Assembly: GCF_035508675.1 (NCBI RefSeq)
Contig: NZ_DATJMN010000288.1
Span: 1 to 6,842, forward strand
DNA: 6,842 nucleotides
Source: Dyella_B sp035508675
Lineage (GTDB): Bacteria > Pseudomonadota > Gammaproteobacteria > Xanthomonadales > Rhodanobacteraceae
Direction: 5' to 3'
Positions 1-6,300 of the stretch are shown here, one piece after another. A program made the position numbers and the translations under genes. The notes beneath the pieces were generated by a model that saw nothing but the letters and a program-made list of their open reading frames with translations, was not told where the DNA came from and searched no databases. Positions within the stretch are counted from its first letter, which is position 1. Each line of letters opens with the position of its first letter.

Positions 1-22
1 TAGCTTCGGTCCATCGCCTCGA

Positions 23-87
23 CAGACCGCCAGTCTGCCTTCGCCGACGGCCCTGTGCTCTGCAAACACACAGGGCCGCGGCGGCCC
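23..87 (-). other. Hairpins downstream of the peptidase gene
   Basis: The 115 bases between the window start and the peptidase stop codon contain no gene. A 10-bp perfect inverted repeat (CGGCCCTGTG at 48-57, CACAGGGCCG at 69-78) encloses an 11-base loop. A second stem (GGGCCG at 73-78, CGGCCC at 82-87, 3-base loop) shares the 73-78 arm, so the two cannot form together. A smaller 5-bp hairpin (CAGAC 23-27, GTCTG 33-37) lies further downstream. No T-run follows on either strand, so this is not a canonical intrinsic terminator. The position, starting 29 bases past the stop, suggests a transcript 3' end or stabilising structure. The pairing is seen; the role is inferred. Confidence 0.45.
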
Positions 88-115
88 ACGCTGAATTAAT
101 CAGAGCATCCCCAGC

Positions 116-1561
116 TCAGTCTTCCGCCCCGTCGTGCGCAAACGCTCCCGGCGCCGAACCGAAATCGCCGTTCGCCTGCGCCGCCATGTACGAGAACACG
201 GCGTACACCGCTACGTTCTGCGCCAGTTGCTTGGGATCGATCTTGTCCAGCGTGTCGTTGGCCGTGTGGTGCCAATCGAAGTAATAGGTCCCGTCCTGCG
301 TGAGGCTTAGCGCCGCCATGCCCTTGCCGTGCATTTGCGAGAGATCCGAGCCGCCGCCGCCAGGCCGCTTGACGTCATAGCTCACGCCGATCGGCGCCAG
401 CACCTTGGCGATCTGCTCGATCGCGCCGCGTGCTTCGGGCTTCACGCTGGCGCTCATTCGCCAAACCGGGCCGGAACCGAAATCCGATTCGGTACCGAGC
501 TGGAACTTGCTGACTTCCGCCGCATGCTTGTCGGCATACGCACGGCCACCCCACAGACCCATTTCCTCGTTGGCGAAAGCAATCACGCGGATGGTGCGGT
601 CCGGGCGTCGCGGCAGGTCGTGGATCAGCTTGGCCGCGCCCACGGCAATGGCCACGCCGGCGCCGTCGTCGATGGCGCCGGTGCCCGGGTCCCAGGAATC
701 CAGGTGGCCACCGATGGCAATCACTTGATCCGGGTATTTGCTACCGGTGATCTCGCCGATCACGTTCGCGCCGGTGTATTGGCCCTCGATGCCGCAATCC
801 AGATCGAGCTTGACCGTGACCGGTTTGCCATAGGCGAGCACACGCTCAAGTTGATCGGCGTCCGGATTGGACAGTGCCGCAGCAGGAATCGCCTTGGCCG
901 GATCGGTGAAACCGGTGACGCCGGTGTGTGGTGTGCGGCTGTTGGCGTCGGTGCCCGCCGAGCGCAGCAGAAAGCCCGCTGCGCCTTTTTGCTGTGCAAT
1001 CACCGGGCCTTGCACGCGAATCGGCGAGCCGATACGGCCGTAATCCAGCCCATCTTTGTGCCGCTGCATGCGCTCGCCGATGTAGACGATCTTGCCTTTC
1101 ACGCTGGCCGGATCGGCGGCCTTCAAGGCATCCAGCGTGGCGAACTGCACCACCTCGGCGGTGAGTCCGCCCTTGGGCGTGCCGGGCGAATAGCCCAGCG
1201 CGATAAGCGTCAACGGTTGCGGAAACGGTGCCACGATGGCGCCATGCTCGCTGCGGCGCACCCACAGCGGAAAGCTCACCGGCTCGGTATAGACCTTGTC
1301 GAAGCCCAGCGCCTTGAATTTCGCCACCATCCAATCCCGCGCTCGCTGATCGTTCACACCGCCGGCCAGGCGTGCGCCGACTTCCGTGCTCAGGCCTTCC
1401 ACCACCTTGTAGGCGGTATCGTCGTGCATGGCCTTGTCACGCAATTGCTCGGCCGTCTGCACCGCGGCGGCGGGAATCGTGGTTGGCGCATCCTTGGCGC
1501 AAACAAGTCCGGTAGCCAGCATCAAGCTGGCGGCGAGCAAACTGAGGGAGGGGCGTTGCAT
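116..1561 (-). CDS. Secreted M28-family zinc metallopeptidase (PGCP/carboxypeptidase Q-like)
   Basis: This 481-residue protein is predicted to remove terminal residues from peptides in the periplasm or outside the cell. Residues 1-22 form a signal peptide (hydrophobic core, likely cut at VCA|KD). C21 lacks a proper lipobox, so a lipoprotein is unlikely. Residues about 135-255 fit the protease-associated (PA) domain inserted in this family, and the catalytic domain covers about 265-465. Co-catalytic zinc motifs are complete: H286 and D288 in GGHLDSWD, bridging D298 in GAIDDGAG, the E332/E333 pair in FANEEMGLWGG, D360 in TESDFG, and a C-terminal HHTANDT (H431/H432). Length is close to human carboxypeptidase Q. 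The ATG start has a good SD (AGGAG, 1568-1572, 6-base spacing). A strong hairpin lies immediately upstream. It is the last of three minus-strand genes, 86 bases after mscL. Exact peptide specificity cannot be read; family assignment is firm. Confidence 0.93.
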   Translation of the reverse strand: MQRPSLSLLAASLMLATGLVCAKDAPTTIPAAAVQTAEQLRDKAMHDDTAYKVVEGLSTEVGARLAGGVNDQRARDWMVAKFKALGFDKVYTEPVSFPLWVRRSEHGAIVAPFPQPLTLIALGYSPGTPKGGLTAEVVQFATLDALKAADPASVKGKIVYIGERMQRHKDGLDYGRIGSPIRVQGPVIAQQKGAAGFLLRSAGTDANSRTPHTGVTGFTDPAKAIPAAALSNPDADQLERVLAYGKPVTVKLDLDCGIEGQYTGANVIGEITGSKYPDQVIAIGGHLDSWDPGTGAIDDGAGVAIAVGAAKLIHDLPRRPDRTIRVIAFANEEMGLWGGRAYADKHAAEVSKFQLGTESDFGSGPVWRMSASVKPEARGAIEQIAKVLAPIGVSYDVKRPGGGGSDLSQMHGKGMAALSLTQDGTYYFDWHHTANDTLDKIDPKQLAQNVAVYAVFSYMAAQANGDFGSAPGAFAHDGAED

Positions 1562-1567
1562 GGGCGG

Positions 1568-1601
1568 CTCCTGGTGACGAGCCCCGCATTATGGGGCTCG
1601 T
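1568..1601 (-). promoter_or_regulatory. Hairpin next to the peptidase ribosome binding site
   Basis: In the mscL-peptidase gap, a 9-bp perfect stem (plus-strand ACGAGCCCC 1577-1585 and GGGGCTCGT 1593-1601, 7-base loop) ends four bases before the peptidase SD AGGAG (1572-1568). No T-run follows on either strand, so it is not a standard terminator. On the minus-strand transcript, the second arm (GGGGCTC) can alternatively pair with GAGCC at 1570-1566, covering part of the SD. The two pairings are mutually exclusive. The longer stem should dominate and leave the SD free. Function as a translational control or mRNA-stability element is inferred. Confidence 0.45.
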
Positions 1602-1647
1602 GTCAGGGCGCGCTTAGGCCGGAAGTCATGTCGGCCCGGGCAATACG

Positions 1648-2049
1648 CTATTGCCTGTTTTTCAGCAGATCCCGGATTTCCGTCAGCAGCACCACTTCCG
1701 GCGGCGTCGCGGCGGCGGCCTTGGTATAGAACTTGTTGACGATCTTGATCAGCAGAAAAATCGCAAAGGCCACGATCAGGAAGGCCAGGATGCTGTTGAT
1801 GAAGCTGCCATAGGCAATCGCGATTTCGGGAATCTTGTGCGCGGGATTGCTGTTGTCGGCTGGCCGAATCACCACCTTCATCGCCGAGAAGTCGATGCCG
1901 CCGGTGACCCAGCCCAGCGGCGGCATGATCACGTCGTTCACCAGTGAGGTGACGATCTTGCCGAACGCCGCGCCGATGACCACACCGACCGCCATGTCGA
2001 GCACGTTGCCGCGCATAGCAAATTCTTTGAATTCTTTCAGCATGCTCAT
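1648..2049 (-). CDS. mscL: Large-conductance mechanosensitive channel MscL
   Basis: MscL is the inner-membrane safety valve that opens under high membrane tension during hypo-osmotic shock and releases small solutes. At 133 residues it is close to the E. coli protein (136). The N-terminal amphipathic segment (KEFKEFAMRGN), TM1 (about 16-44, AVGVVIGAAFGKIV), the PPLGWVTGGIDF loop, TM2 (about 80-104, FLIVAFAIFLLIK) and the C-terminal helix (LLTEIRDLLK) are all recognisable. Gate residues G22 and V23 match E. coli; position 19 is Met where E. coli has Leu, as I recall also for Pseudomonas. The ATG start has a GGGAGA SD (2055-2060); a second Met lies two codons later. It sits 81 bases downstream of the hydrolase gene and 86 upstream of the peptidase. 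No convincing own promoter was found, so co-transcription is possible. Confidence 0.98.
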   Translation of the reverse strand: MSMLKEFKEFAMRGNVLDMAVGVVIGAAFGKIVTSLVNDVIMPPLGWVTGGIDFSAMKVVIRPADNSNPAHKIPEIAIAYGSFINSILAFLIVAFAIFLLIKIVNKFYTKAAAATPPEVVLLTEIRDLLKNRQ

Positions 2050-2130
2050 CGTCGTCTCCCTAGGTTTGCGCCGGATGGCGTTGTGGACTGTCGTGCACGG
2101 GGATGTTACGTATCAGGCAAGCATCCTTAC

Positions 2131-2817
2131 TCATACCACCTTGCCTTCCAGCGTGGCGATGTCCTGCAGTTCCGCGCGGAAGTGATCGCCGCGTTGCAAG
2201 GCCGCTACGCCTGCGGGCGTGCCGGTGAAAATCAGGTCGCCGGCTTTCAGTTCGAACAATCTAGAGAGAGCGGCGATGATGTCCGCCACGCCGTGCACCA
2301 TCTCGTTGAGGTGGCCTTCCTGGCGCAGCTTGCCGTTCACTTCCAGGCGGATGCGCGTGTGCGCATGCAAGGCGGCTTCGCTTGCCACGCGCAACGCCGA
2401 GACTGGCGCGGAATGATCGAAAGCCTTGGCCACGTCCCACGGATGGCTTTTAGCCTTGGCCATCGCCTGAAGATCGCGGCGCGTGAGATCGAGCCCTACG
2501 CCATAGCCAAAGACCGCCTGTATCGCCTGCGCGGCATTCAGGTTCTGGCCGCCGGCCTTCAAGGCCACCACCATTTCCACTTCGTGGTGCAGGTCGGCGG
2601 TCGCCGAGGGATAGGGCACATCCCCGCCATCCGTGACCACGGCATCGGCCGGTTTGCAAAAGAACATCGGCGTCGAAGCGTCGACCGTAGCGCCCATTTC
2701 ACGCGCATGCTCAGCGTAGTTGCGGCCGATGCAGAACACGCGGCGGACGGGAAAGCGTTCCTCGCGGCCGATGACCGGGAGGCTGGGGATGGCAGGAGGA
2801 TCGATGACGTAGCGCAT
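2131..2817 (-). CDS. Fumarylacetoacetate hydrolase family protein (FAHD1/YcgM type)
   Basis: This 228-residue cytoplasmic enzyme belongs to the family whose members cleave or decarboxylate beta-dicarbonyl acids (acylpyruvates, fumarylpyruvate, oxaloacetate) using Mg2+ or Mn2+. Visible hallmarks are FCIGRNYAEHAREM (28-41), FFCKPADAV (52-60), the metal-binding HHEVEM with E79 and E81, D110 in GYGVGLDLTRRD as third ligand, KSHPWDVAKAFD (123-134), and the C-terminal DLIFTGTPAGV (194-204). Length matches E. coli YcgM (about 219) and the single-domain forms. I chose the ATG at 2817 because the family N-terminus begins just there. A GTG at 2844 in the same frame would add nine residues with no family counterpart. 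Neither start has a good SD. It lies 81 bases upstream of mscL. No aromatic-degradation genes are nearby, so the physiological substrate is not indicated by context. Confidence 0.93.
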   Translation of the reverse strand: MRYVIDPPAIPSLPVIGREERFPVRRVFCIGRNYAEHAREMGATVDASTPMFFCKPADAVVTDGGDVPYPSATADLHHEVEMVVALKAGGQNLNAAQAIQAVFGYGVGLDLTRRDLQAMAKAKSHPWDVAKAFDHSAPVSALRVASEAALHAHTRIRLEVNGKLRQEGHLNEMVHGVADIIAALSRLFELKAGDLIFTGTPAGVAALQRGDHFRAELQDIATLEGKVV

Positions 2818-3113
2818 GGCAAAAAGGGTAGCAGCTTCATGCACCTGGCAAGAAGATGGCCACGGCAGGTATTGCTGTTTCGTCAGCAGACCATGCCCAA
2901 TGCCACGCGAAGTCAGCGAGGCGCAAGCAACAATGCCGACCCTATTGAGTCGACCTCATTGAAGTGTTGCAGGCCCTCGCCATTGTCGAACTGGCGCCGT
3001 CTCGCACGTCATAGGACATGACAGCTGTCATTGGCATGGGTTGATGAGCGCACGTGGAAGGAATAGGGCTCGGGCCACTATCGTGTGTACATCGGGGACA
3101 ACGGGACAACAGC
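2818..3113. other. Divergent intergenic region, no gene found
   Basis: This region separates the minus-strand hydrolase from the plus-strand exporter operon, so it should carry promoters in both directions. I could not identify a convincing -35/-10 pair on either strand. On the minus strand a loose TTGCCA / TACCCT pair with 15-base spacing ends seven bases before the hydrolase ATG; this is weak. The only strong element is the palindrome at 3018-3031. A small 5-bp hairpin (TGCTG 2873-2877, CAGCA 2884-2888) is probably chance. Short open frames here lack ribosome binding sites. Confidence 0.6.
3018..3031. promoter_or_regulatory. Perfect 14-bp palindrome, candidate operator
   Basis: ATGACAGCTGTCAT reads the same on both strands, with its centre between 3024 and 3025, and the symmetry ends exactly there. 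It lies 82 bases before the adaptor GTG and 200 bases before the hydrolase start. A 7-bp half-site without spacer is the form expected for a dimeric helix-turn-helix regulator (TetR, GntR, MarR and similar families are possible). No regulator gene is in the window, so the family cannot be named. The symmetry is seen; the operator role is inferred from position. Confidence 0.5.
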
Positions 3114-4352
3114 GTGAGCAATACCGATCTACTGAAGGAATTGAAGATCGAACGCCATCAGCGTGATGACCATCAAGGTGGTGGCGCAGGGCCCTGGCCG
3201 TGGATCGTCGGCGGCATCGTGCTCGTGCTGCTGGCGCTGGGCGCCGGTGGCTGGTGGTGGTTCGGCCATCGCCCGATACCTGTGCACGTTGCGCAGGCCG
3301 TGGCTGCGGGCAGCGATCCGGCCGCAGGCGCCGTGCTGCAGGCGACGGGATATGTGACGGCGCGCCGAGAGGCCACGGTGTCCGCGCAGATCACCGGCAC
3401 CCTGACCGCCGTGCTGATCGAGGAAGGCGACCACGTCAAGCAAGGCCAGATCCTGGCCAAGCTCGATGACAGTCAATACAAGGCGGCGCTCGATTCAGCC
3501 ATCGCCCAAGCCAAGGCTGCGCATGCGCTGGTGAACCAGTATCAGGTGCAACTGACGCAGAACCTGCGCGATGCCGGTCGCGATGAAGCGCTCGCCAAAC
3601 AGGGGCTGGTATCCAAGCAGGCGGCCGAGCAGGCGCGCACGCTGGCCAACAGCACGCGCGCGCAATTGATTTCGCAAGAGAAAAATGCGGCCGCCGCCGA
3701 CGCGCAAGTGGTCGAAGCACAGGTCAACTACGGCTACTGCCTTATCCGCGCACCGTTCGATGGCGTGATCACCACCAAGGATGCTCAGGTCGGCGAAGTG
3801 GTGTCGCCGTTCTCCGCCGGCGGCGGTTTCACGCGCACCGGTATCGGCACCATCGTCGACATGGATTCGCTGGAAGTGGATGTCGACGTCAACGAGGCTT
3901 ATATCGGCCGCGTCACGCCGAACATGCCGGCCGAAGCGGTGCTGGATGCGTATCCGGATTGGCGCATTCCGGCGCACGTCATCGCCATCGTGCCGGCTGC
4001 CGATCGCGGCAAGGCCACGGTGAAGGTGCGCGTGGCGATGGAAAAGAAAGATGCGCGCATCGTGCCCGACATGGGCGTGCGCGTGTCCTTCCTGGAAGCG
4101 AAACCTGTGGCCGCTGCGCAGGCGCCCAAGGGCGTGCTGGTGCCGGCCAAGGCAATCGTGCAGCGCGATGGCAGCGAGAGCGTGTTCGTGGTGTCGGACG
4201 GCAAGGCACATCGCCGCGCGGTGCAGCCTGCCGCACAAACGTTTGGCGACATGCGCCTGATTCCCGCATCCGTGAATGCTGGCGACAGCGTGGTCATCGC
4301 TCCGCCGGATGATCTGCATGACGGTTCGGATATAAGCGTGCAAACCCAATGA
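3114..4352 (+). CDS. Periplasmic adaptor (membrane fusion protein) of an ABC exporter, MacA/HlyD-like
   Basis: The 412-residue protein should bridge the inner-membrane ABC transporter to an outer-membrane channel. It has a cytoplasmic N-terminus of about 28 residues (MSNTDLLKELKIERHQRD), one TM helix (about 29-50), the first lipoyl half (about 82-118, with SAQITGTLTAVLIEEGDHVKQG), an alpha-hairpin coiled coil (about 120-205), the second lipoyl half (IRAPFDGVITTKDAQVGEVV, 211-230), a beta-barrel (about 250-330) and a membrane-proximal domain (about 340-412). I preferred the GTG at 3114 because the N-terminus from there looks like the family; a GTG at 3054 would add 20 unlikely residues. The SD is weak at either. 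It is the first gene of a four-gene operon; genes 2-4 encode an ATPase and two permeases, which points to a MacAB-type rather than an RND pump although the same adaptor family serves both. The length exceeds E. coli MacA (371), mainly through the N-terminal tail. Confidence 0.92.
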   Translation: MSNTDLLKELKIERHQRDDHQGGGAGPWPWIVGGIVLVLLALGAGGWWWFGHRPIPVHVAQAVAAGSDPAAGAVLQATGYVTARREATVSAQITGTLTAVLIEEGDHVKQGQILAKLDDSQYKAALDSAIAQAKAAHALVNQYQVQLTQNLRDAGRDEALAKQGLVSKQAAEQARTLANSTRAQLISQEKNAAAADAQVVEAQVNYGYCLIRAPFDGVITTKDAQVGEVVSPFSAGGGFTRTGIGTIVDMDSLEVDVDVNEAYIGRVTPNMPAEAVLDAYPDWRIPAHVIAIVPAADRGKATVKVRVAMEKKDARIVPDMGVRVSFLEAKPVAAAQAPKGVLVPAKAIVQRDGSESVFVVSDGKAHRRAVQPAAQTFGDMRLIPASVNAGDSVVIAPPDDLHDGSDISVQTQ

Positions 4353-4357
4353 AGTCA

Positions 4358-4387
4358 GGCTCTTTCCTCGCAAGTGGGGAGAGAGCC
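4358..4387 (+). other. Intercistronic 12-bp hairpin between adaptor and ATPase
   Basis: The arms GGCTCTTTCCTC (4358-4369) and GGGGAGAGAGCC (4376-4387) pair over 12 bp, including two G-T wobbles, around the 6-base loop GCAAGT. It starts five bases after the adaptor stop. No T-run follows, so it is not a classic terminator; A-rich sequence and the ATPase SD follow instead. TCCTC in the left arm (4365-4369) is also complementary to GAGGA of that SD (4408-4412), though any SD offers such matches. Likely roles are mRNA end protection or partial attenuation that sets the adaptor to transporter ratio. The arm composition recalls dispersed CTCTCCC/GGGAGAG palindromic repeats seen in many proteobacterial genomes. 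That link is inference. Confidence 0.55.
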
Positions 4388-4405
4388 CAGAAAACGAATC
4401 CACTC

Positions 4406-4412
4406 GGGAGGA
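4406..4412 (+). promoter_or_regulatory. Strong ribosome binding site of the ATPase gene
   Basis: GGGAGGA sits seven bases before the ATG at 4420. It fixes the start against an out-of-frame open frame beginning at 4374. It is the best SD in the operon, and the spacing supports independent initiation of the ATPase after the 67-base gap. Confidence 0.8.
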
Positions 4413-4419
4413 TGTAGCA

Positions 4420-5106
4420 ATGGGTACGTTGATCGAAATTCGCGATCTTTCCAAAGTCTACGAACGCGGCCGGCAGAAAGTCGAAGTGTTGCACCACATC
4501 AACCTCGACATTGCCGAAGGCGATTTCCTGGCCTTGATGGGTCCGTCCGGTTCAGGCAAGACCACACTGCTGAACCTGGTCGGCGGCCTGGATACACCCA
4601 CCGGCGGCAGCATCAGCGTTGCCGGGCAACGCATCGACCAGTTGGGGGCGGGCGCGCTCGCGCGCTGGCGTGCCTCGAACGTCGGCTTCGTGTTTCAGTT
4701 CTACAACCTGATGCCGATGCTGAGTGCGCAGCGAAACGTCGAGCTGCCGCTGCTGCTCACCAAGCTCTCCGCTGCGCAGCGGCGCAAGAACGCAGCCATC
4801 GCCTTGCAACTGGTGGGCTTGGCCGATCGCGCGTCGCACAAGCCGGCCGAACTCTCCGGCGGACAGCAGCAGCGCGTGGCGATTGCGCGCGCCATCGTGT
4901 CCGACCCGTCACTGCTGGTCTGCGACGAACCGACCGGCGACCTGGATCGCCAATCGGCGGAAGAGGTACTGGGCCTGCTGCGCCAGCTCAACCGCGAACA
5001 CGGCAAAACCATCGTGATGGTGACGCACGATCCGAAGGCGGCCGAGTACGCCGATCACACCCTGCATCTCGACAAGGGTACGCTGGTCGAGCAGGTCACG
5101 GCGTGA
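4420..5106 (+). CDS. ABC transporter ATP-binding protein, MacB/LolD type
   Basis: This 228-residue cytoplasmic ATPase should power the two permeases encoded next. All ABC motifs are intact: Walker A GPSGSGKTT (41-49), Q-loop Q93 in VFQFYNLMPM, signature LSGGQQQRVAIARA (145-158), Walker B LLVCDE with catalytic E170, D-loop GDLD (173-176) and switch H203 in VTHD. The FQFYNL and CDEPTGDLD forms are typical of the MacB/LolD/FtsE group, which work by mechanotransmission to FtsX-like permeases. Unlike E. coli MacB, the nucleotide-binding domain is a separate protein, so this is a split system. Length is normal for stand-alone members. The stop codon overlaps the SD of the next gene, so translational coupling is likely. 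The lolD name is not warranted: LolD partners LolC/E, whereas an adaptor gene precedes this one. Confidence 0.96.
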   Translation: MGTLIEIRDLSKVYERGRQKVEVLHHINLDIAEGDFLALMGPSGSGKTTLLNLVGGLDTPTGGSISVAGQRIDQLGAGALARWRASNVGFVFQFYNLMPMLSAQRNVELPLLLTKLSAAQRRKNAAIALQLVGLADRASHKPAELSGGQQQRVAIARAIVSDPSLLVCDEPTGDLDRQSAEEVLGLLRQLNREHGKTIVMVTHDPKAAEYADHTLHLDKGTLVEQVTA

Positions 5107-5116
5107 GGAGCTGACG

Positions 5117-6286
5117 ATGAAATACTTTCATCTGATCTGGGCGGCGCTGTTCCGGCGCAAGACCCGCACCATCCTCACTCTGGTATCGATCGCCGCGGCG
5201 TTCCTGCTGTTCGGCATGTTGGATGCGGTACGCATCTCGTTCGACCAGGCGGGCAAGAGCGCCAATGGCGCGCAGCGCCTGCAAACCGGCTCCAAGCTGT
5301 CATTTATCGAGACGCTGCCGCAGGGCCTGGGCGAGAAGATCGCCACCGTGCCTGGCGTGAAATCGGTGGCGTATGCCAACTGGTTCGGCGGTGCATACCA
5401 GGATCCGCACAATCAAGTGTTCACCTTTGCCGTCAGCGATAACTACATCGACCAGTATCCGGAAGTGCAAGTTGGCGACGAGGCGCGCAAGGCATTCGCC
5501 AATACCCGCATCGGCATTTTGGTGGGTGACAAGTTGCTGGAAAAATATCATTGGAAAATAGGCGATCAGATCCCGCTGCAGTCGAACATTTTCCCGCAGC
5601 AGGACGGCAGCAAGAACTGGACTTTCCAGATCGTCGGCGCCTTGCACCCCACCGAACAGAGCGTGGCGTTCTACGGCCAGATCATCCTGATGCACTGGAA
5701 GTATTTCGATGACGCCGTGATGAAGGGCTACAACAACGGCCGGGTGGGCTGGTTTGTCACGCGCGTCAAAGACGTGAACCAGGCCGATCAGGTGGCGAAG
5801 GCCATCGATGCCTTGTCCGCCAATTCCGATCACGAAACCCGTACGCAGACCGAAGCGGCCGCCACGGCGTCATGGATGAAACAGCTGGCCGATATCGGCC
5901 TGATCGTCGGCTCGATCATGGGCGCGGTGTTCTTCACCCTGTTGCTGTTGACGGGCAACACCATGATGCAGGCGGTGCGCGAGCGTACCTCGGAGTTGGC
6001 GGTGCTGAAGACGCTGGGCTTTTCCGATCGCAGCGTGCTGGCCATGGTGCTGGCCGAATCGGTGCTGCTGGTGGTGCTTGGCGGCGTGATCGGTATTGCG
6101 TTGGCAGCGATCTTGATCCCTGGCGTCAGCGCCGGTAGCGGTGGCTTTCTGAACCTGCCCACGGTCGGTGCGAACAGCTGGTTGCTGGGTATCGGGTTGA
6201 TGCTGGCGATCGGCTTGGTGGTGGGGTCCATCCCCGCATGGCGGGCGATGCGCCTGAATATTGTCGATGCCCTCGCTGGCCGCTGA
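5117..6286 (+). CDS. ABC transporter permease 1, MacB/FtsX family
   Basis: This 389-residue inner-membrane protein has the MacB fold. TM1 is at about 18-38, followed by a periplasmic domain (about 40-255), then TM2 (258-281), TM3 (308-334) and TM4 (354-374). The FtsX domain is clear: the cytoplasmic coupling segment RERTSELAVLKTLGFSDRSV (288-307) contacts the ATPase, and the C-terminus ends with the usual PAWRAMRLNIVDALAGR. The periplasmic part contains WFGGAYQDPHNQVF (89-102), apparently a hallmark of this exporter subgroup rather than of LolC/E. The start has a GAGGAG SD (5105-5110) that overlaps the ATPase stop codon (5104-5106), implying coupled translation. Its natural partner is the second permease downstream, giving a heterodimer. 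Substrate unknown; family assignment is strong. Confidence 0.94.
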   Translation: MKYFHLIWAALFRRKTRTILTLVSIAAAFLLFGMLDAVRISFDQAGKSANGAQRLQTGSKLSFIETLPQGLGEKIATVPGVKSVAYANWFGGAYQDPHNQVFTFAVSDNYIDQYPEVQVGDEARKAFANTRIGILVGDKLLEKYHWKIGDQIPLQSNIFPQQDGSKNWTFQIVGALHPTEQSVAFYGQIILMHWKYFDDAVMKGYNNGRVGWFVTRVKDVNQADQVAKAIDALSANSDHETRTQTEAAATASWMKQLADIGLIVGSIMGAVFFTLLLLTGNTMMQAVRERTSELAVLKTLGFSDRSVLAMVLAESVLLVVLGGVIGIALAAILIPGVSAGSGGFLNLPTVGANSWLLGIGLMLAIGLVVGSIPAWRAMRLNIVDALAGR

Positions 6287-6300
6287 CAGGAATCCCAATC

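Noticed and set aside
1496..1561. Peptidase as a lipoprotein, because of a cysteine at residue 21
   Set aside because: The residues before it (G-L-V) do not make a lipobox; ordinary signal peptidase cleavage after VCA fits better.
1577..1601. Intrinsic terminator after mscL
   Set aside because: The stem is strong but no T-run follows on the minus strand; the peptidase SD follows instead.
329..1729. A 466-codon open frame on the plus strand, antisense to the peptidase and running into mscL
   Set aside because: It is a shadow of GC-rich coding DNA: the opposite strand encodes a complete M28 peptidase with all zinc ligands, and the antisense product is rich in Arg, His, Gly and Ala with no domain or SD.
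2083..3021. A 312-codon plus-strand open frame over the hydrolase and the intergenic region
   Set aside because: It is antisense to a clear FAA-hydrolase gene, has low-complexity composition and no ribosome binding site.
2892..3023. Possible small proteins in the intergenic region (a 42-codon frame from 2892 and an 8-codon frame from 3018)
   Set aside because: Neither has a usable SD. The first is the tail of an antisense shadow frame, and the second coincides with the palindrome by chance.
3031..3070. TTGGCA at 3031-3036 as a -35 box for the exporter operon
   Set aside because: No acceptable -10 hexamer occurs 15-19 bases downstream.
4358..4387. Intrinsic terminator inside the exporter operon
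   Set aside because: There is no T-run after the stem, and the genes downstream complete the transporter and have good SDs.
3495..4454. A 319-codon minus-strand open frame opposite the adaptor gene
   Set aside because: It is His/Arg-rich, without recognisable domains, and opposite a well-supported membrane fusion protein.
4374..5114. A 246-codon plus-strand frame overlapping the ATPase
   Set aside because: It is another frame of the ATPase gene, which has intact ABC motifs and a strong SD at 4406-4412.
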